A stretch of DNA of 5,971 nt from Gammaproteobacteria bacterium (lineage in GTDB: Bacteria > Pseudomonadota > Gammaproteobacteria > UBA7966). The notes under the pieces are model-generated. The model was not told the origin of the DNA, ran no database searches, and worked only from the letters and a program-made list of their open reading frames with translations. The first letter of the stretch is position 1; each line of letters begins with the position of its first letter. The stretch is from positions 1 through 5,971 of the forward strand of contig DNIF01000162.1 of NCBI GenBank assembly GCA_003485715.1, given 5' to 3'. A program made the translations under genes and the position numbers. This document shows, in pieces, positions 1 through 5,971 of this stretch.

Positions 1-1379
1 CGCAGGCGATCCTGCTGCTGACAGCGCCGCTGATCGCTGGACGCGGCACGTCTTCCGCGGATCTGCTGTCCCCGGGCGAATACAAGCGTCTTGCCCGTCA
101 CCTGCGGGAGATCCAACGCCAGCCCGCGGATCTCGTGTCGCCCGATGCGGCCGATCTCATGCGGGCCTGCCAGCCCGTTGTCGATGAAGCCCGACTGCAA
201 GGCCTCCTGGGGCGAGGCTTCCTTCTGAGCCAAGTCATCGAACGCTGGCAAGCGCGTGCCATCTGGGTGGTCAGCCGCGCGGATGCCGAGTACCCCCGTC
301 GTCTGAAGGTGCGCCTGCGCGAAGACGCCCCGGCGGTCCTCTACGGTTGCGGCGACATGGCCTTGCTGGAGTCGGGCGGCCTCGCCGTGGTCGGCTCTCG
401 CCATGTGGACGACTCGTTGATCGACTACACGATGGCGGTGGGCCGGTTGGCGGCCCGGGCTGGAAGAACGCTCGTATCCGGCGGCGCCAAGGGGATCGAC
501 CAGGCCGCCATGCGCGGTGCGCTTGAAGCGGGAGGCAAAGTCAGCGGCGTGCTCGCGGACAGTCTGGAGAAGACGACCATGAACCGCGAGCACCGCAATC
601 TGCTGCTCGATGGTCAACTGGTGCTGATTTCGCCCTACGACCCAAGTGCGGGGTTCAACGTCGGCAACGCCATGCAGCGCAACAAGCTGATCTACGCACT
701 GGCCGATGCATCTCTGGTTGTCAGCTCCGATCTGAACAAAGGCGGTACCTGGACGGGTGCCGTCGAGCAGTTGGACAAGCTCAAGTTCGTGCCCGTGTAC
801 GTTCGATCCACGGGAGGTTCGTCGCCTGGGCTCGACGCCCTACGCAGCAAGGGAGCGCTCCCCTGGCCGAATCCGCAAGACGCCGATGCGTTCGAGGCTG
901 TGTTCGAGGTGGCTGCGCCAACGCCGGTGCCGTCTCCGCAGTCAGGTCTTGCACTGTTTTCCGAAGACGGACCGTCGGGCGTTGCGCCCACGTCGCCCTC
1001 GTTCCCGGAGACAACACCCACGATCGATGCGCCGAGCGAGCCGGTGCCGCCATCCGCCGCTGTACCCCTCGACGAACCGATTGAGCTGACGCCAGAGCCC
1101 GCCCCATCGGCTGCACCGACACCTGAGGCCACCCCCGAAGCAACCAGCCCGATGGCGACAGCGCCGTCAACACCAGCGGACACGCTGTTCGCGGCGGTCC
1201 GGGGCGTGATCCAACTGCTGCTGAAGTCGCCGATGAAGGACGCCGAGGTTGCCGCTGCGCTGGACGTGTCCACCGCCCAGGCCAAGGCGTGGTTGCAGCG
1301 TCTTGTCGACGAAGGCGTGATCGAGAAGCAGAAGAAGCCAGCGGGCTACATCGTCAAGCAGTCCAGCCTTTTCGAGTGA
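1..1379 (+). CDS. DprA/Smf-like DNA-processing protein, 5'-partial (start lies left of the window)
   Basis: The reading frame is open from base 3 (458 codons visible, then TGA at 1377-1379). A GTG at 135 could be read as a start, but the 44 residues before it are coding-like (a hydrophobic ILLLTAPL stretch, then SPGEYKRLARHLREI) and match the N-terminal helical region of accessory DprA proteins, so the gene is cut by the window edge. Counting from base 3: helical N-terminal part 1-115; Rossmann-like DprA core about 116-290, with GSR at 131-133, SGGAKGID at 159-166, QRNK at 225-228 and NKGGTWTGA at 245-253, the equivalents of DprA's GSR, SGxARGID, RNR and SGSxxTA motifs; Pro/Ala/Thr-rich, probably disordered linker about 300-392; winged-helix domain about 394-451, like the C-terminal domain of many DprAs; C-terminal tail QSSLFE. 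DprA proteins bind single-stranded DNA and, in competent bacteria, load RecA. The divergent motifs and the adjacent BREX genes suggest a defence-associated paralogue rather than the housekeeping competence gene. The family call is firm; the role is not. Confidence 0.8.
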   Translation, partial: QAILLLTAPLIAGRGTSSADLLSPGEYKRLARHLREIQRQPADLVSPDAADLMRACQPVVDEARLQGLLGRGFLLSQVIERWQARAIWVVSRADAEYPRRLKVRLREDAPAVLYGCGDMALLESGGLAVVGSRHVDDSLIDYTMAVGRLAARAGRTLVSGGAKGIDQAAMRGALEAGGKVSGVLADSLEKTTMNREHRNLLLDGQLVLISPYDPSAGFNVGNAMQRNKLIYALADASLVVSSDLNKGGTWTGAVEQLDKLKFVPVYVRSTGGSSPGLDALRSKGALPWPNPQDADAFEAVFEVAAPTPVPSPQSGLALFSEDGPSGVAPTSPSFPETTPTIDAPSEPVPPSAAVPLDEPIELTPEPAPSAAPTPEATPEATSPMATAPSTPADTLFAAVRGVIQLLLKSPMKDAEVAAALDVSTAQAKAWLQRLVDEGVIEKQKKPAGYIVKQSSLFE

Positions 1380-1450
1380 CTCATGCAGAGCCATCAACCC
1401 TCTACATGCCTGCGGCACTGCCTTCGGGTCCTGTTCGGAAGGAGGCACAG
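1380..1450 (+). other. 71-base intergenic gap between the DprA-like gene and brxF
   Basis: No gene is supported here. An in-frame ATG at 1406-1408 would add 15 residues to BrxF, but has no ribosome site. No clear terminator (stem followed by a T run) and no convincing -35/-10 pair are visible, so read-through from the upstream gene into brxF is plausible. The right end holds the brxF ribosome site and a possible weak hairpin, CCTTC at 1421-1425 against GAAGG at 1438-1442. Confidence 0.6.
1437..1445 (+). promoter_or_regulatory. Strong ribosome binding site that fixes the brxF start
   Basis: GGAAGGAGG lies 5 bases before the GTG at 1451. It is a near-perfect Shine-Dalgarno sequence and is the reason for choosing the GTG over the ATG at 1406, which has no such site. 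Confidence 0.85.
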
Positions 1451-1921
1451 GTGATCGAAAAGCTAGAGCGCCTGGTCGATGAAGTCGGAGCACTGCAAAG
1501 CAAGCTCGTCCTGCTCATCGGGGCGCCCAATGCCGGCAAGACGGCATTGCTGCACTCCCTAGCCAAGAGCAAGGGTGTCGCGACGCTGAACGTCGGGGCT
1601 GAGCTGGGCGGTCGTCTCGCGGGCATGCCGCAGAGGCAGCGCCATCTGCAGACCACGACGATCCTGCGTGAGCTGGCCGATCAGCATGCCCCTGGCGACT
1701 TGCTGCTGCTGGACAACATCGAACTGTTGTTCGACCGGTCCCTTCAGCTCGATCCACTCGATCTGCTGAAGCGGCACGCGCATGCGAGACGTGTCGTGGC
1801 GGTTTGGCCAGGCGAGTTGCAGGGCGATGCGAGAACGGGCCGGCTGACCTACGCCGACATGGGGCATCCAGAACACCAGGACTACAGCCTTGCCGGCGTG
1901 GTCCCCTTTGAAATTCAGTAA
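1451..1921 (+). CDS. brxF: BREX type 3 P-loop protein BrxF
   Basis: This is a small cytoplasmic nucleotide-binding protein of 156 residues, recognised as BrxF, the gene that opens type 3 BREX loci. What shows it: an N-terminus of the form IEKLERLVDEV, a Walker A P-loop GAPNAGKT at 24-31, a Walker B strand LLLLD ending at D88 with E91 shortly after, and a VVAVWPGEL strand at 115-123 in the place of a sensor strand. There is no membrane segment or signal peptide. The length is the usual short size for BrxF, with little beyond the ATPase core. The start is a GTG behind a strong ribosome site. The gene ends in tandem stops, TAA then TAG (1919-1924), and brxC begins 18 bases after the TAA, so the two are almost certainly co-transcribed. 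BrxF is known only as a conserved ATPase-like component of the defence system; its exact step (probably partnering the large ATPase BrxC) is inference. Confidence 0.88.
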   Translation: MIEKLERLVDEVGALQSKLVLLIGAPNAGKTALLHSLAKSKGVATLNVGAELGGRLAGMPQRQRHLQTTTILRELADQHAPGDLLLLDNIELLFDRSLQLDPLDLLKRHAHARRVVAVWPGELQGDARTGRLTYADMGHPEHQDYSLAGVVPFEIQ

Positions 1922-1930
1922 TAGGGAAGC

Positions 1931-1934
1931 GAGG
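1931..1934 (+). promoter_or_regulatory. Ribosome binding site of brxC
   Basis: GAGG, within the purine run GAGGAAGA, sits 5 bases before the ATG at 1940. It supports that ATG as the start and places translation initiation within the short gap after the tandem stop codons of brxF. Confidence 0.7.
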
Positions 1935-1939
1935 AAGAC

Positions 1940-4900
1940 ATGCGCTACGGCGATCTCATTCAATTCGAACCGATCGAATCGGTCATCCAACTGCTCGACG
2001 CCAATCGTCCGGACGAGGCCAAGAAGCTCGTCGCGACCTACGTCATGTCGGACGACATGGCCGAGCGAATCGCCAAGCAAATGATTCCGCAGCTTTCCTT
2101 CGACGAGTCTGTCGACCACATGGGCGTGCTGGTGGTCGGCAACTACGGCACCGGTAAATCGCACTTGATGTCGGTGCTGTCCCTGGTGGCGGAGGACGCG
2201 GCCTACCAGCCCATGATCCGTCACCCCAAGGTTGCAGAAGCAGCGGGGAAGATCGCGGGCAAGTTCAAGGTCCACCGCATCGAGATCTCCAGTCAGATGT
2301 CGCTGCGGGACATCATCACCCAGGAACTTGAACTCTTCCTGGAAAAGAACGGCGTCAGCTACTCGTTCCCGGCCGCCGACAAGGTCGTCAACAACAAGGC
2401 GGCGTTCGAGGAGATGATGGCCGCGTTTGCCGAGGTTCACCCCAACCACGGCGTGCTCCTGGTGGTCGACGAGTTTCTCGACTACCTGCGCTCCCGCAAG
2501 GACCACGACCTGGTGCTGGACTTGTCGTTCCTGCGTGAGATCGGTGAAGTCACCAAACACCTGCGGTTCCGCTTCGTGGCCGGCGTGCAGGAAGCCATCT
2601 TCGACAGCAACCGCTTCCAGCACGTCGCCGACAGCTTGCGCCGCGTGAAGGATCGCTTCACGCAAGTGCTGCTGGCCCGGCAAGACGTCAGCTTCGTGGT
2701 CGCTGAGCGCCTGCTGAATAAGACGGCTGACCAGCAGAACAAGATCCGGACCTACCTCACCAAGTTCGCCAAGTTCTACAGCTCCATGAACGAGCGCATG
2801 GACGAGTACGTGCGACTGTTCCCCGTTCACCCGGAGTACATCGGCACCTTCGAGCGGCTGATCTTTACCGAGAAGCGTGGCGCCCTAGTGACCCTGCGCG
2901 ACCAGATCCAGGCCGTCCTGAACGACGAGGTTCCCAACGATCGCCCTGGGCTCATCGGGTACGACAAGTTTTGGGAGACCGTGACCTCCAACTCAGTGCT
3001 GCGCTCCGACCCCAGCATTGGTCCCGTCCTAAAGGTGTCGGAGGTCTTGGCCGAGCGCGTGCTGAAGGCCTTCACCCGCCCGGCCTACAAGCCGATGGCG
3101 CAGCGCGTGATTGCCGGCCTGTCGGTGCATCGGCTCACCACAGGCGGCGATATCTACGTACCGGTCGGGCCAACCGCTGCCGAGCTGCGCGACACGCTGT
3201 GCCTGTACCAGCCCGGCATCGAGGACATGGGTGGCGACCCGGCCGACGACCTGCTCACCGCCGTGCAGACCACCCTGCGGGAGATCGTCAAGACGGTCAA
3301 CGGCCAGTTCATCTCCAAGGCGCCGGACACGGAGCAGTACTTCCTCGACCTCAAGAAGGACGTTGACTACGACGCGCAGATCGAGAAGCGCGCCGAGGCC
3401 CTTTCGGACGACGCGCTGGACCGCGCCTACTACGGCGCCATCAAGCAGCTGATGGAACGCACCGACGAGAGCACCTACGTCACAGGTCATCAAATCTGGC
3501 AGTACCAGATCGAGTGGCAAGACCGCCGCGTAGACCGCAACGGCTACCTGTTCTTCGGCGCCCCGAACGACCGGCCCACCGCCCAGCCCGAGCGCGATTT
3601 CTACGTCTACTTCATCCAGCCCTTCGAGCCGCCGCGTTTCCGTGACGAGAACAAGTCCGATGAGGTGTTCATCCGGCTCAAGGGCCTGGACGACGCCATC
3701 AAGCGTCACCTGGCCTTCTATGCCGCAGCACAGGACCTTGCCTCCACCGCCAGCGGCGGCGCCAAGGCCGTCTATCTGGACAAAGCCAAAGATGCGCTGC
3801 GCGACATGAGCAAGTGGCTCCAGGAAAAGCAGATGACCGCCTTCGAGGTCACCTACCAAGGCAAGACCAAGACCCTCCAGGGCTGGGCCACGGGCGTCAA
3901 CATCCGTGACAGGTTGCGCCTGGGCTCGGATGAGCGGGCCAACTTCCGCGACATCATCAACGTCGTCTCCGGCCTGGCGCTCAACCAGCAGTTTGCCGAG
4001 GTCTCGCCTGAGTACCCGACCTTCCCGGTCCTGGTCACCGAGTCCAACCGCAAGCAGTTGGTGGGCAATGCGCTGAAGGCGCTGGCCGGCGGCACCCGCA
4101 CCAAGGACGCCAATGCCATCCTCGACGCGTTGGAGATGCTCGATGGCGACCGCATCGAACCGGGGCGCTCACGGTACTCGCAAGAAGTGCTGAACCGCTT
4201 GAAGGCCAAGGGGCATGGCCAGGTACTGAACCGCAGCGAGCTGCTGAACGGACAGACCGACGTGGAGTACTTCCACCCGGTGAAATTCCGCTTGGAGCCG
4301 GATCTGCTGGTGGCCGTGCTGGGCAGCCTCGTCTACTCCGGCGACATCGTGCTGGCCATCACAGGCGACAAGATCGACTCCGGCAAGATCACGCTGCTGG
4401 CCGAACGTGGACTCGAAGAGCTCAAGCAGTTCAAGCATGTCGAAGCGCCGAAGGAGATCAACGTCTCCGTTCTGCGGTCCTTGTTCGAACTGCTCGGCCT
4501 GTCACCGGGCTTGGCGCAACTGGCCACGCAAGGCTCGGAAGAACCCGTCAAACAGCTTCTCGAAGCCGTCTCCAAGCTGGTCGGCCGAGTCCTGACGGCG
4601 GGCACTGATCTGCAAGGTAAGCTCACTTTCTGGGGCAAGCCGCTGCTCACGGACGATGAAATCCGCGACTGGCGCACCCGGCTGGAAGCGCTCAAGACCT
4701 TCACTGAGGGCCTGACACCGTACAACACGGTCGGCAAGCTGAAGAACCTGCGCATCGGCTCTGACGATATCGACGCCCAGAAGAAGAACCTCGAGGTCCT
4801 GGCCGCCGTCGAAAAGCTGCTGGAACTGGTGACGGAGCTGGGCAGCACAGCCGCTTACCTGTCGCAGGCCGAGATGGTGCTGTCCAGCGATCACGCGTGG

Positions 4901-5665
4901 GTCAAGCAGGCGCAGAGCGCGCGCAAGGACATCCTGGACAAGCTCGCGCTGGACCGCAACGCGCAGCATGCCGCCGAATACCGGCAGACATTGGCCCAGC
5001 TCAAGAAGGACTATCTCACCGCCTACATTGCCCAGCACAGCAAGGCTCGCTTGGGCGTGGCAGAGGACAAGACCAAGTCCGCGTTGCGCAAAGACTCGCG
5101 CCTGGTGGCCATGCGGGCGCTGGCCGGCATTTCGCTGATGCCCACCAGCCAGCTCACCACCTTCGACGACAAGCTCGACAAGCTCAAGAGTTGCGCGTCG
5201 CTGGTGGAGTCGGAGCTGTCGGCCAGCCCATATTGCCCGCACTGCAGCTTCCGGCCGGCCAACGAGCAAGGCGACTTCCTGCCGGCCGCCAACGTGCTGA
5301 AACAACTGGATGAGGAACTGGACAAGTTGCTCGACGGTTGGCAGCAAACGCTGCTCGACAACCTGGACGACCCGATCATCCAGGCCAACCTGGATCTGCT
5401 GAAGGCATCCGCCCGCGAGCTGATCAAGAAGTTCGTCGCGTCGAAGAAGCTGGCCGACCCCGTCACCCCGGACTTTGTCAGCGCCGTGCAGGAAGCCCTG
5501 TCAGGGCTGGAGAAGATCGGCGTCAGCGGCGACGACATCAAGAAGGCCCTTCTGCAAGGCGGCTCACCGGCCACGCCAGACGACCTGCGCAAGCGGTTCG
5601 AGATCTTCCTGAATGACCGCTGCAAGGGCAAGGACGCCAGCAAGCTTCGGTTTGTGGTCGAGTAA
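1940..5665 (+). CDS. brxC: BREX large P-loop ATPase BrxC (PglY / DUF6079-like)
   Basis: This is a 1241-residue cytoplasmic ATPase, the usual size for the BrxC/PglY family, a core component of BREX phage-defence systems needed for both host methylation and phage exclusion in the types studied. What shows it: an N-terminal block MRYGDLIQFEPIESVI; Walker A GNYGTGKS at 67-74 followed by HLMS; Walker B VLLVVDE at 172-178 (D177, E178); a downstream FRFVAGVQEAIFDS strand-helix typical of STAND/ORC-like AAA domains; LFPVHPEY at about 293-300; a probable winged-helix region about 341-400; then a long, mainly helical, charged C-terminal half. A CPHC pair at 1099-1102, with C1085 close by, could be half of a metal site. 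There are no frameshifts or internal stops. It follows brxF by 18 bases and precedes the next gene by 10, so it sits mid-operon. Base composition matches the two upstream genes. Assignment to the family is firm. Type 3 rather than type 2 rests on the adjacent brxF. Confidence 0.88.
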   Translation: MRYGDLIQFEPIESVIQLLDANRPDEAKKLVATYVMSDDMAERIAKQMIPQLSFDESVDHMGVLVVGNYGTGKSHLMSVLSLVAEDAAYQPMIRHPKVAEAAGKIAGKFKVHRIEISSQMSLRDIITQELELFLEKNGVSYSFPAADKVVNNKAAFEEMMAAFAEVHPNHGVLLVVDEFLDYLRSRKDHDLVLDLSFLREIGEVTKHLRFRFVAGVQEAIFDSNRFQHVADSLRRVKDRFTQVLLARQDVSFVVAERLLNKTADQQNKIRTYLTKFAKFYSSMNERMDEYVRLFPVHPEYIGTFERLIFTEKRGALVTLRDQIQAVLNDEVPNDRPGLIGYDKFWETVTSNSVLRSDPSIGPVLKVSEVLAERVLKAFTRPAYKPMAQRVIAGLSVHRLTTGGDIYVPVGPTAAELRDTLCLYQPGIEDMGGDPADDLLTAVQTTLREIVKTVNGQFISKAPDTEQYFLDLKKDVDYDAQIEKRAEALSDDALDRAYYGAIKQLMERTDESTYVTGHQIWQYQIEWQDRRVDRNGYLFFGAPNDRPTAQPERDFYVYFIQPFEPPRFRDENKSDEVFIRLKGLDDAIKRHLAFYAAAQDLASTASGGAKAVYLDKAKDALRDMSKWLQEKQMTAFEVTYQGKTKTLQGWATGVNIRDRLRLGSDERANFRDIINVVSGLALNQQFAEVSPEYPTFPVLVTESNRKQLVGNALKALAGGTRTKDANAILDALEMLDGDRIEPGRSRYSQEVLNRLKAKGHGQVLNRSELLNGQTDVEYFHPVKFRLEPDLLVAVLGSLVYSGDIVLAITGDKIDSGKITLLAERGLEELKQFKHVEAPKEINVSVLRSLFELLGLSPGLAQLATQGSEEPVKQLLEAVSKLVGRVLTAGTDLQGKLTFWGKPLLTDDEIRDWRTRLEALKTFTEGLTPYNTVGKLKNLRIGSDDIDAQKKNLEVLAAVEKLLELVTELGSTAAYLSQAEMVLSSDHAWVKQAQSARKDILDKLALDRNAQHAAEYRQTLAQLKKDYLTAYIAQHSKARLGVAEDKTKSALRKDSRLVAMRALAGISLMPTSQLTTFDDKLDKLKSCASLVESELSASPYCPHCSFRPANEQGDFLPAANVLKQLDEELDKLLDGWQQTLLDNLDDPIIQANLDLLKASARELIKKFVASKKLADPVTPDFVSAVQEALSGLEKIGVSGDDIKKALLQGGSPATPDDLRKRFEIFLNDRCKGKDASKLRFVVE

Positions 5666-5668
5666 AGG
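5664..5668 (+). promoter_or_regulatory. Ribosome binding site of the gene after brxC
   Basis: AAAGG overlaps the last two bases of the brxC stop codon and lies 7 bases before the ATG at 5676. It supports that start and points to translational coupling with brxC. Confidence 0.65.
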
Positions 5669-5675
5669 TTTGAAT

Positions 5676-5971
5676 ATGGTTATTAACAAACTAAGGGCAT
5701 TGCCCCATCCTCCAAGTGTCGAGAGGTCGGCCTTGGAGTTGCCGGACACGATAATTGTTTCCGCGAAGGAGGAAAGCTTTTATAGCGTTTTCCTTGGGGA
5801 GTGGTGCTGGTATCCGATTCGCATCGGATCAGAAAAATTGGAGTCGCTAAAGTGGATTGCCGTATATCAAACAGCCCCCGTCAGTGCAATTACACACTTC
5901 GCAAAGATTGAGCAGATCGTCGACTACAAGGACACTGGCCGATACAAGATCGTGTTTGAGGAGCCGGAAGA
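5676..5971 (+). CDS. Unrecognised protein with a small, possibly PUA-like domain, 3'-partial
   Basis: An ATG-started frame, open to the right edge, gives 98 codons. The N-terminus is MVINKLRALPHPPSVERS, followed by a compact beta-rich stretch: FYSVFLGEWCWYPIRI at about 35-50, LKWIAVYQTAPVSAITHFAKI at about 58-78, and a GRYKIVFEEPE strand at about 88-98. The pattern of a Trp-rich strand, then KxIAxYxxxPVSAITHxAxI, then GxYKxxF, resembles an uncharacterised small domain that I associate with PUA/ASCH/EVE-like folds. That association is impressionistic and not a firm family call. No signal peptide or membrane segment is visible. The gene starts 10 bases after the brxC stop, so it is probably in the same operon, yet its composition differs sharply from brxC (29 G/C of 60 in a sampled line, against 38 of 60 in brxC) and it uses codons rare there (ATA, AGG, CTA). 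In published type 3 BREX order pglXI is expected here, and nothing visible looks like a methyltransferase. The frame and start are well supported, the function is not. Confidence 0.8.
   Translation, partial: MVINKLRALPHPPSVERSALELPDTIIVSAKEESFYSVFLGEWCWYPIRIGSEKLESLKWIAVYQTAPVSAITHFAKIEQIVDYKDTGRYKIVFEEPE

Noticed and set aside
1080..1180. A possible DNA repeat encoding PEAT/PAPS-like units in the DprA-like linker.
   Set aside because: The repetition is short and imperfect at protein level and the codons differ, so it is ordinary low-complexity linker sequence rather than a tandem DNA repeat.
692..1285. A 197-codon minus-strand frame rich in Ser, Ala, Gly and Val.
   Set aside because: It mirrors the Pro/Ala-rich linker of the DprA-like gene; its low-complexity composition follows from the GC-rich codons on the other strand.
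135..1379. GTG at 135 as the true start of the DprA-like gene, giving a 414-residue protein.
   Set aside because: The frame stays open to the left edge and the 44 residues before the GTG are coding-like and match the N-terminal region of accessory DprA proteins. No ribosome site precedes the GTG.
1406..1921. BrxF starting at the in-frame ATG at 1406.
   Set aside because: The added residues (MPAALPSGPVRKEAQ) do not look like the start of BrxF and no ribosome site lies before the ATG. The GTG at 1451 has a strong one at ideal distance.
1559..2830. A 423-codon open frame on the minus strand across brxF and brxC.
   Set aside because: It is antisense to two well-recognised P-loop genes, has His/Val/Leu-rich composition typical of reverse-strand shadows in GC-rich DNA, and shows no known domain.
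3029..3859. A 276-codon open frame on the minus strand inside brxC.
   Set aside because: It lies fully antisense to brxC with shadow-like composition (many Gly, Val, Leu, Asp) and no recognisable motif.
4502..5347. A 281-codon open frame on the minus strand inside brxC.
   Set aside because: It is antisense to the helical, Leu/Lys-rich C-terminal half of BrxC, whose codons give Gln/Leu/Val-rich reverse frames by chance.

Overview
This window is a stretch of a chromosomal or island-borne phage-defence locus. It probably comes from a GC-rich proteobacterium such as a pseudomonad, xanthomonad or beta-proteobacterium; that is inferred from base composition (38 G/C of 60 in a sampled line inside brxC), strong AGGAGG-type ribosome sites and protein style, and no species can be named. 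It is gene-dense, all real genes are on the + strand, and there are no RNA genes, CRISPR arrays or insertion sequences that I can see.

Layout: (1) 1-1379, the 3' part of a gene for a DprA/Smf-like Rossmann-fold DNA-binding protein. It has a long Pro/Ala-rich linker, a C-terminal winged helix and a terminal QSSLF that looks like a sliding-clamp-binding peptide. The frame is open to the left edge, so the true start lies outside the window. (2) A 71-base gap with no gene, holding the ribosome site of brxF and a weak hairpin that could mask it. (3) 1451-1921, a 156-residue P-loop protein recognised as BrxF of type 3 BREX. (4) 1940-5665, a 1241-residue P-loop ATPase of the BrxC/PglY (DUF6079-like) class. 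(5) 5676 to the right edge, the 5' part of a further gene for an unrecognised small-domain protein, with much lower GC and different codon use.

How the genes fit together: brxF followed directly by brxC is the signature start of a type 3 BREX locus. In the published order the next genes are pglXI (adenine methyltransferase), brxHII (helicase), pglZ and brxA, all of which would lie to the right of this window. Two things depart from that textbook order: a DprA-like gene immediately upstream in the same orientation, and an extra, compositionally different gene directly after brxC where pglXI is expected. The family names are recognition from sequence; that the DprA-like protein and the extra gene are functional parts of the BREX system is inference from spacing and orientation.
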